A stretch of 64,000 nt of DNA, taken from contig NC_081414.1 of NCBI RefSeq assembly GCF_030272615.1, positions 53,748,636 through 53,812,635 of the forward strand. Reading direction: 5' to 3'. The stretch is from Cryptomeria japonica (Eukaryota > Streptophyta > Pinopsida > Cupressales > Cupressaceae). The position numbers were made by a program, and so were the translations under genes. The notes beneath the pieces are model-generated. The model was given only the letters and a program-made list of their open reading frames with translations. It ran no database searches and was not told the origin of the DNA. Below are positions 1 to 10,794 of the stretch, piece by piece (position 1 is the first letter of the stretch; every line of letters begins with the position of its first letter).

Positions 1-2097
1 CTTATGATAATGAAACCCTCAAGCTGAGCACCCATTTGGAGGAGGAATATTCTTTTGGAATCATCAAAGTTTGGAGCCCTAACTTGGGCCTAGGAATTTG
101 GGAAGAAAAGAGACTTCACAGGAAGATTTTTGGCATTGTTGTTATTCATTTTTTGGAGCTCCCAGCTAATTTTCAGATCTATTTTCTAGGTCATTGAGGA
201 CCAATTTCAGTAGATTTCAGGGTTTAATTAGCAACAGGTTGCATTTAGAGTGAATTGGAGAAGGTTTGGTGGTCAAACATATCAAAACTTTCATCATTTA
301 TGCTAGCCGTACCTTCTTCAGGTAAATTGTACCTTTCCCATTTAGCCATTGATTCTCATTGTTGGTGATAAGGAATAATATTGCAGAAGCTATTTAGGAG
401 AAATAAGGTCAATCATGATATGAATATTCAATAAATTAGGGAAATTCTTCATTCCTGGAAGGGTTCACCTGGCAAGAATTTAGAATTCCATCTGGGTCTA
501 CTTAGTACTCCTCAAATTGTTTTTGGTAATTCATTCTAGAGTCAATAAAGTCATTTGGTTTTTATTCCACACTCAACAAACTATTGATCAACATATATCA
601 AGTTCAGTGAAATAAGGAGGCTCAACCAAGCAAGCTCAAGACTCTTGGTATGTGAATTTGCACCTTGAGGAAAATAAATTGTCATTCTTGCCAAATTAAT
701 ATTGCTTTAATAAAAATCAGAGTTTTGATTTTTTATTTTAGAATGAGTTTAGTCTTCTATTTGTATTGTATCTACTGTGCAACATTCTAAAAGACAATAA
801 CACACAAGTTATCCTCAAAATCTCTTCAAAACCAAAATTCCAACCATTGGTCAAAGAAATCCGACTCAGAAAAACATATTAGATTGTTCCAATCAGCATT
901 CGACATCTTTCAAATAACTAAAGAAAATTCAAAACTAGATTGGTCTTTCAAACATCCTCTATCATCAAAGTGAGTATGTTCATTTCAAATAGATGCATCC
1001 ATCCACCAACTAAATCATCATTTCAAATATAATATTTTATATGCATGTAAATGAACTCTAGTATTATTAGTACTTGTCATAATTTGAAATATAATATTTA
1101 AATTAAATATAAATGAAATTTAATAATATTAGTACTTTGCCTAATGAAAACTTAGTTCTTTTTACTATTTATGACCATAACTACCAATACAATAGGTGTT
1201 GTTTCATATATGTAAAGAGTCAACCATCCATAATTTAATCGCCCTCCAATTTGTACACTATAACACTATTAATTAATAAAAGCACAAAAATTACAATGGT
1301 CTTTCAAACATCCACTATCATCAAATTGGATATTTTCATTTCAAAGATATGCATCTATCCACCAAAAACTAAGCTTTGAGTTTTTGCCATTGATGCTTCC
1401 AGCATGCTAATAAATAGCCCAATAAACTCTTAAGCTAAAGAAGAAGTAAGGTCTCATGCAATATAATGGTTACCATACAATAGTGGGTGCTTCTCAAAAA
1501 ATAAAATAAATAGCCTTCATACTATTTCAATTTATATAGAAAAAATCTTAGCCACAACCACCTATTGACCTATGCATTTCTATTTATCTATACTTTCATA
1601 CTTTTCCATTCCATCCTTCTTGTCAGAATTTGCATCATCACTTAAACAAAACAAACACATTTATTCATTGAAAAAAAGATAATTAAAAAAATTCAAAATA
1701 AATTATAAATGAAAAAATATTATTAGTTCTTATCACAATTTGAAAAAAAATAAAATACCATCGTCTTCCAAACATCCACAACAATCTCACTTAATATGTT
1801 AATTTCAAAGATATACATCTATCCACCAACTACAAAGCTTCAAAATTTTCTCACTCATACTTCAACTATTATAACAAACAACTCAATAAAGCCTTAACCT
1901 AAAGAATGGAAAAATTAACAAACCTTTTTTAAAAAAAACCCCAAAAAAACAATTGCACTATTTCAATTTACTATACATTTATGCTTTTCCATTTTCTCTT
2001 TTTTTTGAAATAGAAATGATATAAGAGCGGTTAAAAGAAGACGTGATACACATTCAGTAAAAGACTACACATCTATTTTTATTATGCCGAGAGACAT
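1..2097. other. AT-rich non-coding flank
   Basis: No open frame of note and no retroelement protein signature on either strand. The sequence is AT-rich with many homopolymer A and T runs. Its only structure is the degenerate tandem repeat listed separately. It ends at the target duplication of element Z, so it is the DNA into which Z inserted, continuous in origin with the sequence after 22159. Confidence 0.7.
941..2040. repeat. Degenerate tandem repeat, three units
   Basis: A block of about 75 bp recurs in direct orientation at about 941-1012, 1297-1375 and 1758-1836. The shared words are a 'tctttcaaacatcc'-like start, 'catttcaaagatatgcat' and 'ctatccaccaa'. Similarity continues past the core: 'attattagtacttgtcataatttgaaa' has a match about 420 bp later, and 'caataaactcttaagctaaag' one about 450 bp later. 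This suggests old tandem units of about 360-460 bp. Function is unknown. Confidence 0.6.
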
Positions 2098-2102
2098 CTA
2101 CA
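2098..2102. repeat. Target-site duplication of element Z (left)
   Basis: CTACA directly before the TGATG end of element Z. The same five bases follow the other end at 22155-22159. This pair fixes both ends of the 20 kb outer insertion. Confidence 0.9.
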
Positions 2103-3254
2103 TGATGAATACTAAGAGGGGGGGGGTGAATTAGTATGCCAAAAATCTCTGCACTAAAACACTTACACAGTCTAAAGATAAATCGGTAAAGCAGTTTAAC
2201 AGACAGACCGGTTACCACACATGCAAACAAAAATGTGAATAAAGCATTCACCCACAAAAGCAATACAACCATAACACAAGATATTTGACATGGAAACCCA
2301 ACTGAGAAAAACCACGGTGAGATGGAACTCACAAGTCACTATCTGCAGAATAGAAACCAAACCAGTTAAGGTTAGATCGGTTAAGGTCTTACAATGTTCT
2401 TCACTAGAACAGATCCTATTAGGAATCTCAATCTCTGTTAGTAGATAAGTCTGATTAAAGACTACCTTGTTAGAGGATTTTAGATTCATAGAAGTGAACC
2501 ACCTTGTTAGAGGATTTTACAAAGACTTTGAGGCCTACCCAGTTAAGGGCTACAGACTTGTCAAAGATGTGAGTAATCAACAAGTGTTTGATCTATCTAA
2601 TAGCACAAACTGCTTGGTTAGATCCAGTATTGCTCACAGTTAATGCATTCTAGCATTACTTCAGTCTTCTCTATCTCTCTCTCAGTTACAACTTGATCTT
2701 CTCAGATAAGATCATTCTTCCAACAACTCAACAACCACCTTAAACCCTAGCATGACATTAACCCTTTCAGCAGCAACCTAAAACCCTAGACATGATGTCC
2801 TTTTAAAGGAATCTGATTTCATGTCTGTCCAATATGATTACATTACAATTTCCTAGGTTCAATGAATCTAGACATACTTAGTAACATGACACAAAAAGCA
2901 CCATCAATGTGTCGGCACCGTCAAACAATCAGTGGATTGGTAACTCATCACAGAGTATTACCGGTTCATACAAAATATTGGTTGTCAGTTTGACAAAAAT
3001 GAAGACTAGTAAGAATGTGTTGTGCCGCTTTTCTCCCTCGTACCACTTGAGATCTACGAACTGCTTGGGGTCGACATGCCACTTCAGACTAGGAAACACA
3101 TTCTGCAAAATCACCAATAGCCTAAAGACTAGAATACAACATACTGGTTGGAACAAATACCGGTTGAGCCCTAGCTCATACATATAAAGGGGATCTCAAT
3201 ACAAGTGTGTGTCCATCAATGACAATCACAACATAAACATAAAAAATACCAACG
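2103..3254 (-). repeat. Element Z 3' LTR
   Basis: Closely matches 21021-22154 along its whole length, with scattered substitutions and small indels. In element orientation it should start TGTTGG, but the first base is mutated (CGTTGG). It ends TTAGTATTCATCA. A TATA-like CCTTTATATG lies on the minus strand at about 3177-3190. ORFs here are chance frames of the LTR. Confidence 0.88.
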
Positions 3255-3266
3255 ATCTCCCCCTTT
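3255..3266 (-). promoter_or_regulatory. Element Z polypurine tract
   Basis: On the minus strand this reads AAAGGGGGAGAT and abuts the 3' LTR, the expected place for plus-strand DNA priming. Similar tracts lie upstream at about 3480-3487 and 3531-3538. Confidence 0.75.
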
Positions 3267-3836
3267 GGCATTGATGGCAACACTTAGGAAAATAAATTTT
3301 GACGTCTAAGTGTTTTACAATCAAAACATGCCATTAACAAAATTTCTCCCCCTAAGCATATACACTATCCTTTAATCAATACAATGTATAGCAATTTTGC
3401 ATATAGAGCATAAACATTGAGATATCGGAGCATATAGCATACATCAAAACATATATCAAAATTTCAAAACCAGATACTTCTCCCCCTATGTGAGAAGATC
3501 AAAATTTTAAAACCAAAAACCAGATACTTCTCCCCCTTTGCCAACAATGACAAAGTACCGCTGAATAAACCTGTTTCCATATATATATATAAAACTTTAT
3601 GACAATAATGAATAAAAAGTGTCAAAAACCGATTTATAGTCCTGCAAAAATTGTTTCATGGATAGAGACCAGGACTCAAGTAGGGAGGTTGCCACTTCTT
3701 TCTCTGTTTGCATCTGGGATACCTATTCCTCCATGGCATCAACTGTGCTCAGTTCCTATGTGACTATTAGGGCATCCAGGTTTAGATAACACTTCTGAAG
3801 AATTTGCAGTCATGGAAGTAAAACCAGTTGAAGCTC
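3267..3836 (-). other. Element Z 3' untranslated region
   Basis: Between the ORF2 stop and the polypurine tract. It holds two more 'cttctccccct' blocks (minus-strand AGGGGGAGAAG). A similar region with several GGGGAGTA-type runs follows ORF2 in elements A-D. No coding potential seen. Confidence 0.6.
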
Positions 3837-4101
3837 CTACAAATCCCTAGACCGTGTACTGATCTCTTGCTCCATCTTGGCTGACTGGATCTGGAACTGG
3901 TGAACAGTTTGCCCATATATTGCAAAGGAATCATAAGGTGTCTTAAATGTGCCCAAGTAGGATTGTAAGTCCATTTGAGGCTTTTGCTTCTTGGCTAACA
4001 CATCATTGCAGAACATATGAGGTTGATAGATTTTGCTGAGTAGCAAGTTTCCCTCATCCAAGGCACTCCTTATGTCCTTTTGGTCTTTTAGCAGTTCAGT
4101 C

Positions 4102-4106
4102 CTAAG
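4102..4106. repeat. Target-site duplication of element A (left)
   Basis: CTAAG, repeated at 11963-11967 directly after the CA end of element A. The duplicated bases are part of element Z ORF2. Confidence 0.92.
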
Positions 4107-5263
4107 TGTTACTAATTATCAAATTGCCATTAGTTTTATATTCAAATTCATACTATATATTCTAGTCGGTTAGTATTACCGAATCATGCAGTCAGTACAC
4201 ACAGAGAAGTCGGTATGAACAGTCTAGTCGGTTATAGAAGAAAGCAGTCACAGAATGCAGTATTCACCGAGTATTGTTTCATGGCTACCGAGCAGTAAAG
4301 GTAACTCACCGAGTTGATATTAACCAAGTGAAATGTTTTACTAGATAAATTGAACCTAGACATGCACATGAAAACATGTTACAAGATCGAGGCACATCTA
4401 ACTGTTATTACATTGGAAATTGCACTAGAAGATTGTGTATGATTGCAGGGTCAATCTAACCAATGAAATATTTTGTTTAGTTATTCATTCGAGGAATCTT
4501 TTTGTAAGATTGAAGCAATTAATTAGATCACCACTGTAAGAGATCTATTTATATAGCATGGGAAGAGAGAAATGAATGTATGAATGAATGTGTGTGTATG
4601 TATGAAGAAAGACTGTTATAGAGACACAGAGAGGTCACTGAGAAGGTTATTAGTGAACAGTCGAAGAATAGAGTAAACAGAAGGGTTTACTGAGTTACAA
4701 TATGGGTTACTGAGGTATTCTATAAGCTAGGTAATCTTATTCTGAGCACACAGAATCTGCTATAACATTTCAGATGTAAAGTTGTAGATATTTGTAATGA
4801 TTTTATTGTAAAATTGTGAAGTTGAAAGAGATACCTTTAACAGGGTAAAAGACTCTAACCAAGTCTATAAATTGTAAATCCACTAACCAGGTGCAGCATT
4901 TATATAGTGTTGTGAAATCCTTTAGTAAGGTAGATCTAACAAATCTTGTTACTTCTAATAGGGTAAGTATCAGAAATAGCTAAATGTAGCTCTAACTGAG
5001 CAATCTTTATTATTGCAGTAGTGAAGTTGTGGGTGCCATCCCCACCACAGTTTTTCTCTCTAACCAAGAGTTTCTGCGTGACCAAAATATATGTGTTATG
5101 GAGTGAATCATGTATGATTGTTATCTATTTGTTTTAACTTTATTTTATGTTACTACACTATTCTGTTTATGCATAATAGTAAGGTTATTAATGAAGAAGA
5201 GTTTTGAAGTACTGATTCACCCCTCCCCTCTCAATACATTAGCTTTCCATATTGGGCCTAATA
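4107..5263 (+). repeat. Element A 5' LTR
   Basis: Starts TGTTACTA and ends CCTAATA (CCTAACA in other copies). It lacks about 14 bp near 4270 (gagctgtttaccga) that the 3' LTR has. A TATA-like TATTTATATAG lies at about 4547-4557. The end (TTCACCCCTCCCCTCTCAATACATT...) resembles the end of copia LTRs. The last 150 bp carry a frame that stays open across the PBS into gag. Confidence 0.9.
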
Positions 5264-5265
5264 AT

Positions 5266-5277
5266 TGGTATCAGAGC
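5266..5277 (+). promoter_or_regulatory. Element A primer-binding site
   Basis: TGGTATCAGAGC, two bases after the LTR end. This is the standard plant site complementary to the 3' end of initiator Met tRNA, for minus-strand priming. The same word is at 33499 and 40415 in copies C and D. Confidence 0.93.
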
Positions 5278-5325
5278 TTGAATCTTGGAAAAGGGTTTAA
5301 CTACCTAAAGAGAAAGATCTTATCA

Positions 5326-6678
5326 ATGGAAGGTTACAAACAATCTCAGAGGATTGTGTATCTACAAGAAGAGCCGGATAATGCAAATCAAGTGATTGCA
5401 GACATGCAAAGGCAAATGCAAAAATCTCTGAAAGTAAGGAGAAGATTATCTGATGACTTACAGGATTCTCAAGAGTTAGTGGAAAAAATCAAGACATCAT
5501 CTGAGAACAGTATATCTGAAGAGACTTAAGAAATGATTGGAATGTTGAAAGAAAAGAACAAAGCATTAGCTGATCAACTAAAATCAATGAAAAGGGAACA
5601 TGAACATTTCAGTACATAGATGACTAAAAATCTAGATGCATTAAGGATAGCTGAGTATAAAGCAAGAGATCTACAAAGAGAGAAACAACAACTTGAAGCT
5701 CTAGTATCTGATAAGGATGATGAAATCATAAGGTTAACTGGTATTCAAGAAAATATGACAGATCAACTAGGTTATGCACATCATGAAGCAATTCTAAATA
5801 ATGATGAAAATCAATCATTGAAACTTGAAGTATCAAGGTTGATTGGTGAACTTGAAATAGAGAAGAAATCCAAAGAAACATTGGATAAAAGTTATGAAGC
5901 ATCAAAGATGTTGGATGAGCAACTGAATACAAGAAGACCCTACAAAGATGGAGGACTCAATTACAAAGGAAAAGAATCAACCAAGAAAGGAATTCATACT
6001 ACTGAGAGAGGAGAATCATCAAAGCAAGCTGGAAATAGGAATAACATCAAAAGAAAGAAGCCTAATTGCTACTACTAGGGAAATCAAGGCCATACTACCA
6101 ACATATGCCAGATCAGAAAAGGTAAGCAACCGAATATCACTAAGTCCAATGGATATCGTTACAATTGCAATAAATATGGTCACACATCTAATCAATGTAG
6201 GACAAAGTCTGTTAACAACTATCAGAAAGAAAAATTCAAAGGGTTTTGTAGAAACTGCAATAGATATGGACATAGTACCATGAATTGCTGGTCTAAGTAA
6301 AAGAACTACATGTGGTATCCACACCGAGCAAACACTCAAGGTTACCGAACTCACACAGATCCTTACCGACAATATGTAGCAGTACCATGGGATTACAATA
6401 CAAGGATATGGTGTGAATGTTGTGGAAGATATGGACATATTAGTGCCAACTATTTTATAAGGTTTGGAATGAACAACCGGAGATCATGGAGAAATCCTAG
6501 TATGGCATGTTTTCTTTGTCACAAAGTTGGATATCTAGTTGGAGATTGCAGAGATCAACCTAGAAGAGACACTGAAGAGATAAAAGAAAAATTCAAGATG
6601 ATTTGGAAAAAGAAGGAAATTATGTCAGATGAAGAAAGCACCTTACCTACCGAGTTAGGTGCACCTATTTCAAATTAG
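5326..6678 (+). pseudogene. Element A Gag-like coiled-coil/zinc-knuckle protein
   Basis: One frame of 451 codons from ATG 5326 (MEGYKQSQ) to TAA 6678, broken by four stops (5527, 5618, 6076, 6298) and no frameshift. Residues about 5-200 are heptad-rich coiled coil (Glu, Lys, Leu, Gln). Residues about 230-420 hold five CCHC knuckles of pattern Cx2Cx4Hx4C, some missing a Cys or His: the first has a stop, the second begins RYNC, the fourth ends in Tyr, the fifth has Tyr for His. The last, near 6511-6552, is followed by a basic and acidic tail. The UBN2-type capsid domain of ordinary copia Gag is absent. Inferred role: RNA binding and particle assembly. Confidence 0.78.
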
Positions 6679-7061
6679 TCAGGAAAAGGAAACCTGTCAA
6701 GTCGATTAATAAAGGAAATTTGGTTACTTGATTAAAACAAAAAAAAAGGAGTCAATCGATAAAAGGTGAACCGAGTGCATTTAATGTTTTGACCTAACTT
6801 GCACAGAGCCCGATAAGGTATTTCTGAGTACTTAAAAGTGTTTTTGCGGTCATTTACATTCAGCAAGTTTTTGAGAAGTAGAGTAGAGCAAATCAAGGTG
6901 ATCAAACTTCATTCAGAGTGAATTTTGAGGTATTTCCATCAAATCTATTCACTGTTAAGCTGGTTTTCGATCTAGTCAAATTGCTATTGTCTACCAAGTG
7001 TGAAGCGTCAGTCATTTGTAAACCCCAAGGATAATTTGTTAAATCTTACCCAAAACCTTCA
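6679..7061 (+). other. Element A gag-ORF2 spacer
   Basis: About 380 bp with no open frame. Blocks such as 'cctaacttgcacagagcccgataaggtatttctgagtacttaaa' recur in B, C and D between the same two genes. ORF2 is in another frame from gag and far from its stop, so it probably needs its own (for example spliced or internally promoted) transcript. No splice or promoter site can be assigned with confidence. Confidence 0.6.
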
Positions 7062-10000
7062 ATGGCGCCCAAGATCCAAGATCCCGTAGTTGTCAAAAAT
7101 GTGGAGAAGCCCTCGTTGAAATATTCTTTAACTCCCAAAGTTGCCTCTGAACTGGATGACAAAACTGCATTCTCACTCATCCCAGATCGAGTCTTGTTAG
7201 TTGAAGATGTTAGATTCTTCACCAAATGCCGTGTTGAGGAACTCGGTCATGTTGAGATTAGTGACACATATGATGAACTTTGCACTGATGGCAAACTGGA
7301 TAGCAAATTTGAGCATATCAAAATCAAGGGATTAACTGAAGCCCTAGTCTATCCCCATGTGTTCAAACCCCAATGGGTTAAGTTTGTATTGAGCAGAGTA
7401 CATGATGATTTCATGTGGCTACAAGAGAAACTATTTAAAATCACTAAGGAAATCATTCATCTAATCACCGGGTATCCTATCTATGATCATGCACAAGCAC
7501 AAAAAATGATATCACAAAAGGAGCTAATTAGTCTAACTAGAGTAGAATCTGATTACCGAGGACTGAAATTGAATAATGTCACTGATGTAGAACTCAAGTT
7601 TGCAATTAGAGTAATTGGTTACTGTTTCTTCCAATCTACAAGGGAAAATAGTGTACCATTTGTTGCAGTTGACTTGGCCTACAAAATAGTGAAGAAGGGA
7701 ATGAAAGTAGATTTATGTGAAGTGCTACTGAAGAACTTGTTTGAGAACCTGAACACAATAAGGAAGCTGAAGAAGAACAACTTGGCAAATACACTAAATT
7801 TTGGTTCACTTCTTGTATGCATGTTTTTCTACTTTGAGAAGTTCTCTCCCTTAGTCGGTAAAGTAGTATGGGAGCTACACTGACCTATCACCCATTAGAT
7901 CAATGACTTCATCAAGAAGTTAGGTGATAACTTTAATGATATCATGGATGATTACTTCAACAAGTTCCAAGAGAAAATGCACAACAGGTATAGGATTCCA
8001 CCACAGCTGGTAAAAAAATACAAGGACAATATATGTTTTGAGGTAGATACTGATTATTGTTATGTGAATGTTGTTGAACTGAGGACTCAATCATTGCAAC
8101 CAATGGGTTATGAGATTGATTATGATATAACACAATAGAAAATTGATGCCTATTTATCATTGCCAAGGCATGCAACCAAACTAAGGTATGGAACCTATGA
8201 AGAGGTGAAGGAGAAAGTAAAAATGAGCATTGTAGTACCTAAGGCTACAAGAAAAGCTACAAAAATGATAAAGGTTTTATCTGAGAAATTCGAAGAAGAA
8301 TCCTCCTCTACACCTATCAAAGGCAATCTTGCCATTACCAAAGAGGAATCAGAAGCTCAAGAGGTAGAAATAACATTAAGCACAGAGTTGCCTAAGGGTA
8401 AAGTTCTAAAAAGAAAGAAACAGGACATCTCAAAGGCCCTACTGACTCCACCAACAAAGAGACCCAACACTAGAGAATCAACTGCATCACCGAGTAAGAA
8501 ACAAAAGAGTGTTACTGCACCCAAGGTAACCAAGACCTATAAGAAATCTACTCAGAGACTCATTTTGGCAAAAGAGTTGAGTGATACAGAGTCTGATGAT
8601 GCAAATAAATTTCAGATTGTGAAAAGAAAAAAGGTAAATATTCACAGTGTTGAAAATTTTTGTGCCAATCTTAAAGAATACGGTGGATTTGCAGGATTCA
8701 GATATGTTAAGTATGAGACTAGGAATAATGATGAGAAGCGACAAATTGAAGAAGCTGTCATCTATACACTTCTGAAGTTTCAGCTAGCTCCATTAGAACT
8801 AGCAAAGTCACTTCTGAGTGAACTATACTTACATATTGATAACAGATGGAAATATGCAATGGACTCAAAGAGACAAATAAGAGAAAGAAGTCTAGTCCAT
8901 CTATTTCCTGATATGTCTATAGCAAAAATCAAGGAGCATTTGACCACATACAATTCTAAATTTCTTGTCAAACAAAGAGCCTTAAAATTGATGAATGGGC
9001 TTACATAGATGTGGAGAATGAGACAAAAGCCAAGTGGCAAGAGATCTTCAAACAAAAGGATGTCGATGAGCAATCTCAAATTGAAATTGTTGATGTCACT
9101 GAGCAAGATCCAGATGTCACCGAGCAAGGTCCAGACCCAGTTGACACTATTCAAATTGATGAAGATGTAATGGATGAAGTAGCACCGGAGCAGGAAATGA
9201 TTGAAGGCACTACCTATGCAAAACTTGTAGCTGGTGAATCTGTTTTAGAACAAGTTCAGCCTTATCTGCCAGTGAAGCCACCTGTCTCAATCGAAGCACC
9301 CAAGGACACAGAGCAAGGCACCGAAGGTACCAAATCTGAAGCAATAGAAGATACAATCAAAGATTAGATGTCTCAAGCACAAACAAGCACTACAAATTTT
9401 ATAGCTGAGACCCATAGCACCGAGCAACCCAAGGACACTACAATGGCTACAGGAACTGACCAAAGTGTTGCATCTACCGAGCAACCTACTAAGGGTCAGA
9501 AAACCTCACAAGCACTTGTCTTAGTGCCACTGAACAAAGGAAAAGAAAGGAAGGTGAGAAAGCATAGTTTCAAAGTTGACTTATCTAAATTGATAGTGTT
9601 GCCCAATGTAGACATCTCCAAATTGAAAGGGCAAGCACTCACTGAATTCGGTGAACTATGCAAAGCAAAGGCCGAATAGGAGAAGCAACTGGCCATACAA
9701 AAGAAGAATAAAGTACTTCAGAAGGTTAGGACACTACTAATAGAAATGCTACCTTCAGCAACAATGTCAACTGATGCAGCCATCCATATTCAATTGGATG
9801 AACTCTTAAATCAGATTGAAACATTTGGGGTTGATGCATCTGAGTACTTAAGCAAGCTCAAGGATAAGAGCTTACTACTAAAATGATAGAGGAAGTACAG
9901 AAATCCATTGTTGTTAGCAAGGTAAAACTTGTCAAATTCATTGCTGAGTTGTCCCCTCAACTCAAGCATATTCTTTATTTATTTCAGAAACTGTGTACAT

Positions 10001-10418
10001 TTTCCTTATTCATTAAAGATATCAAGAAGAAAATTGATGCAATTGAGAAAGAGATCACCGATCTCTCAACTAAGTTGACCACTGAGCCTAATTTAGTTAT
10101 ACAAAGCTTCAACAACTCATGGCTCAACAATTAGAACTCAAGAATGAAGAGCATAAAATCAGGATGGATATAATGACCCTTCAGACATTATTCCTTCCTC
10201 ATCTCTCATCAATATAGGATCAGATCAATAGAGCTACATGCCTATCAACTACACAAGAGGGAAGCATTCTTGATGGCTTAATATCACTCTTAGTTGATAT
10301 TCAAGCACAAAATTCATTAATGGAAAGTGTAAAGGATTCACTCTCAGTCGCCCTCACCGACGCCCAGACCAAGTAAAAGTCTATTTTTGATCAGTTACCA
10401 CCTCTGGATGGAAATTAA
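7062..10418 (+). pseudogene. Element A ORF2 (unknown function)
   Basis: Starts at ATG 7062 in good plant context (tcaATGGcg; MAPKIQ) and ends TAA 10416-10418. Stops at 7881, 7917, 8136, 9677 and others. Frame changes near 9003 (about -1 relative to D), near 9870 and near 10105. N-terminal 300 residues carry LSRVHDDFMW (7389 on), HLITGYPIYDHA, RVIGYCFFQ, a DLAYKIVKKG block and a hydrophobic CMFFYFEKF segment. Then come a YFNKFQEKM...NICFEV block, a Lys/Arg-rich region with a possible nuclear signal (TKRPNTRES...SKKQK), the YGGFAGFRYVKYE block, a Thr/Glu/Gln-rich acidic part, KHSFKVDLSK, and a C-terminal coiled coil. No known family recognised and no pol motif. Membrane role unlikely: no signal peptide and a single weak hydrophobic stretch. 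Confidence 0.75.
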
Positions 10419-10794
10419 GTTTTTGATGTTTGTCAAAAAGGGGGAGTAATATTATGATACTACATAGAGGAAAGTAATACCCAACAAAGGGGGAGTAATA
10501 CTATTTGGAGAGTGATACAGTTTTGGTAACATAGTTTTGAGTATTGTATACAAGGGGAGTATAACGAGTAGAATATACAGAGCATTCAGAGCACACAAGC
10601 ACAGAACAAAACCAAACATGAAAAATTTAGAGTTATGTACAAAATAATGATAAGGGGAGTATATCTGCATATACTATTTCATTGACTATTGTATATATTG
10701 TCAAGTGTAGTCATTTTGCAAGTATATAGTTTTTGAGTTATGACTTTGAAAGTAGTTTTTGTCAAACATCTCAACTAATGTCAAAAGGGGAGAT
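10419..10794 (+). promoter_or_regulatory. Element A 3' region with serial polypurine runs
   Basis: Non-coding. Purine tracts with GGGGAGT cores occur at 10434-10446, 10484-10496, 10551-10560 and 10651-10660, before the functional tract AAAAGGGGAGAT at 10783-10794, which abuts the 3' LTR. B, C and D show the same arrangement. The upstream runs could be secondary priming sites or a remnant repeat. Confidence 0.7.

Noticed and set aside
6019-6438. Minus-strand ORF repeated at 34252-34605 and 41166-41585
   Set aside because: It recurs because the underlying Gag knuckle region is conserved. The sense strand carries clear CCHC motifs and the antisense frame carries none.
7780-7850. ORF2 as an env-like membrane protein
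   Set aside because: Only one hydrophobic stretch (CMFFYFEKF), no signal peptide, and strongly basic and charged downstream parts.
7062-10418. ORF2 as a diverged pol
   Set aside because: No protease, integrase, RT or RNase H signature in any frame of any of five copies, whereas these motifs are easily seen in the neighbouring gypsy and copia elements despite heavy decay.
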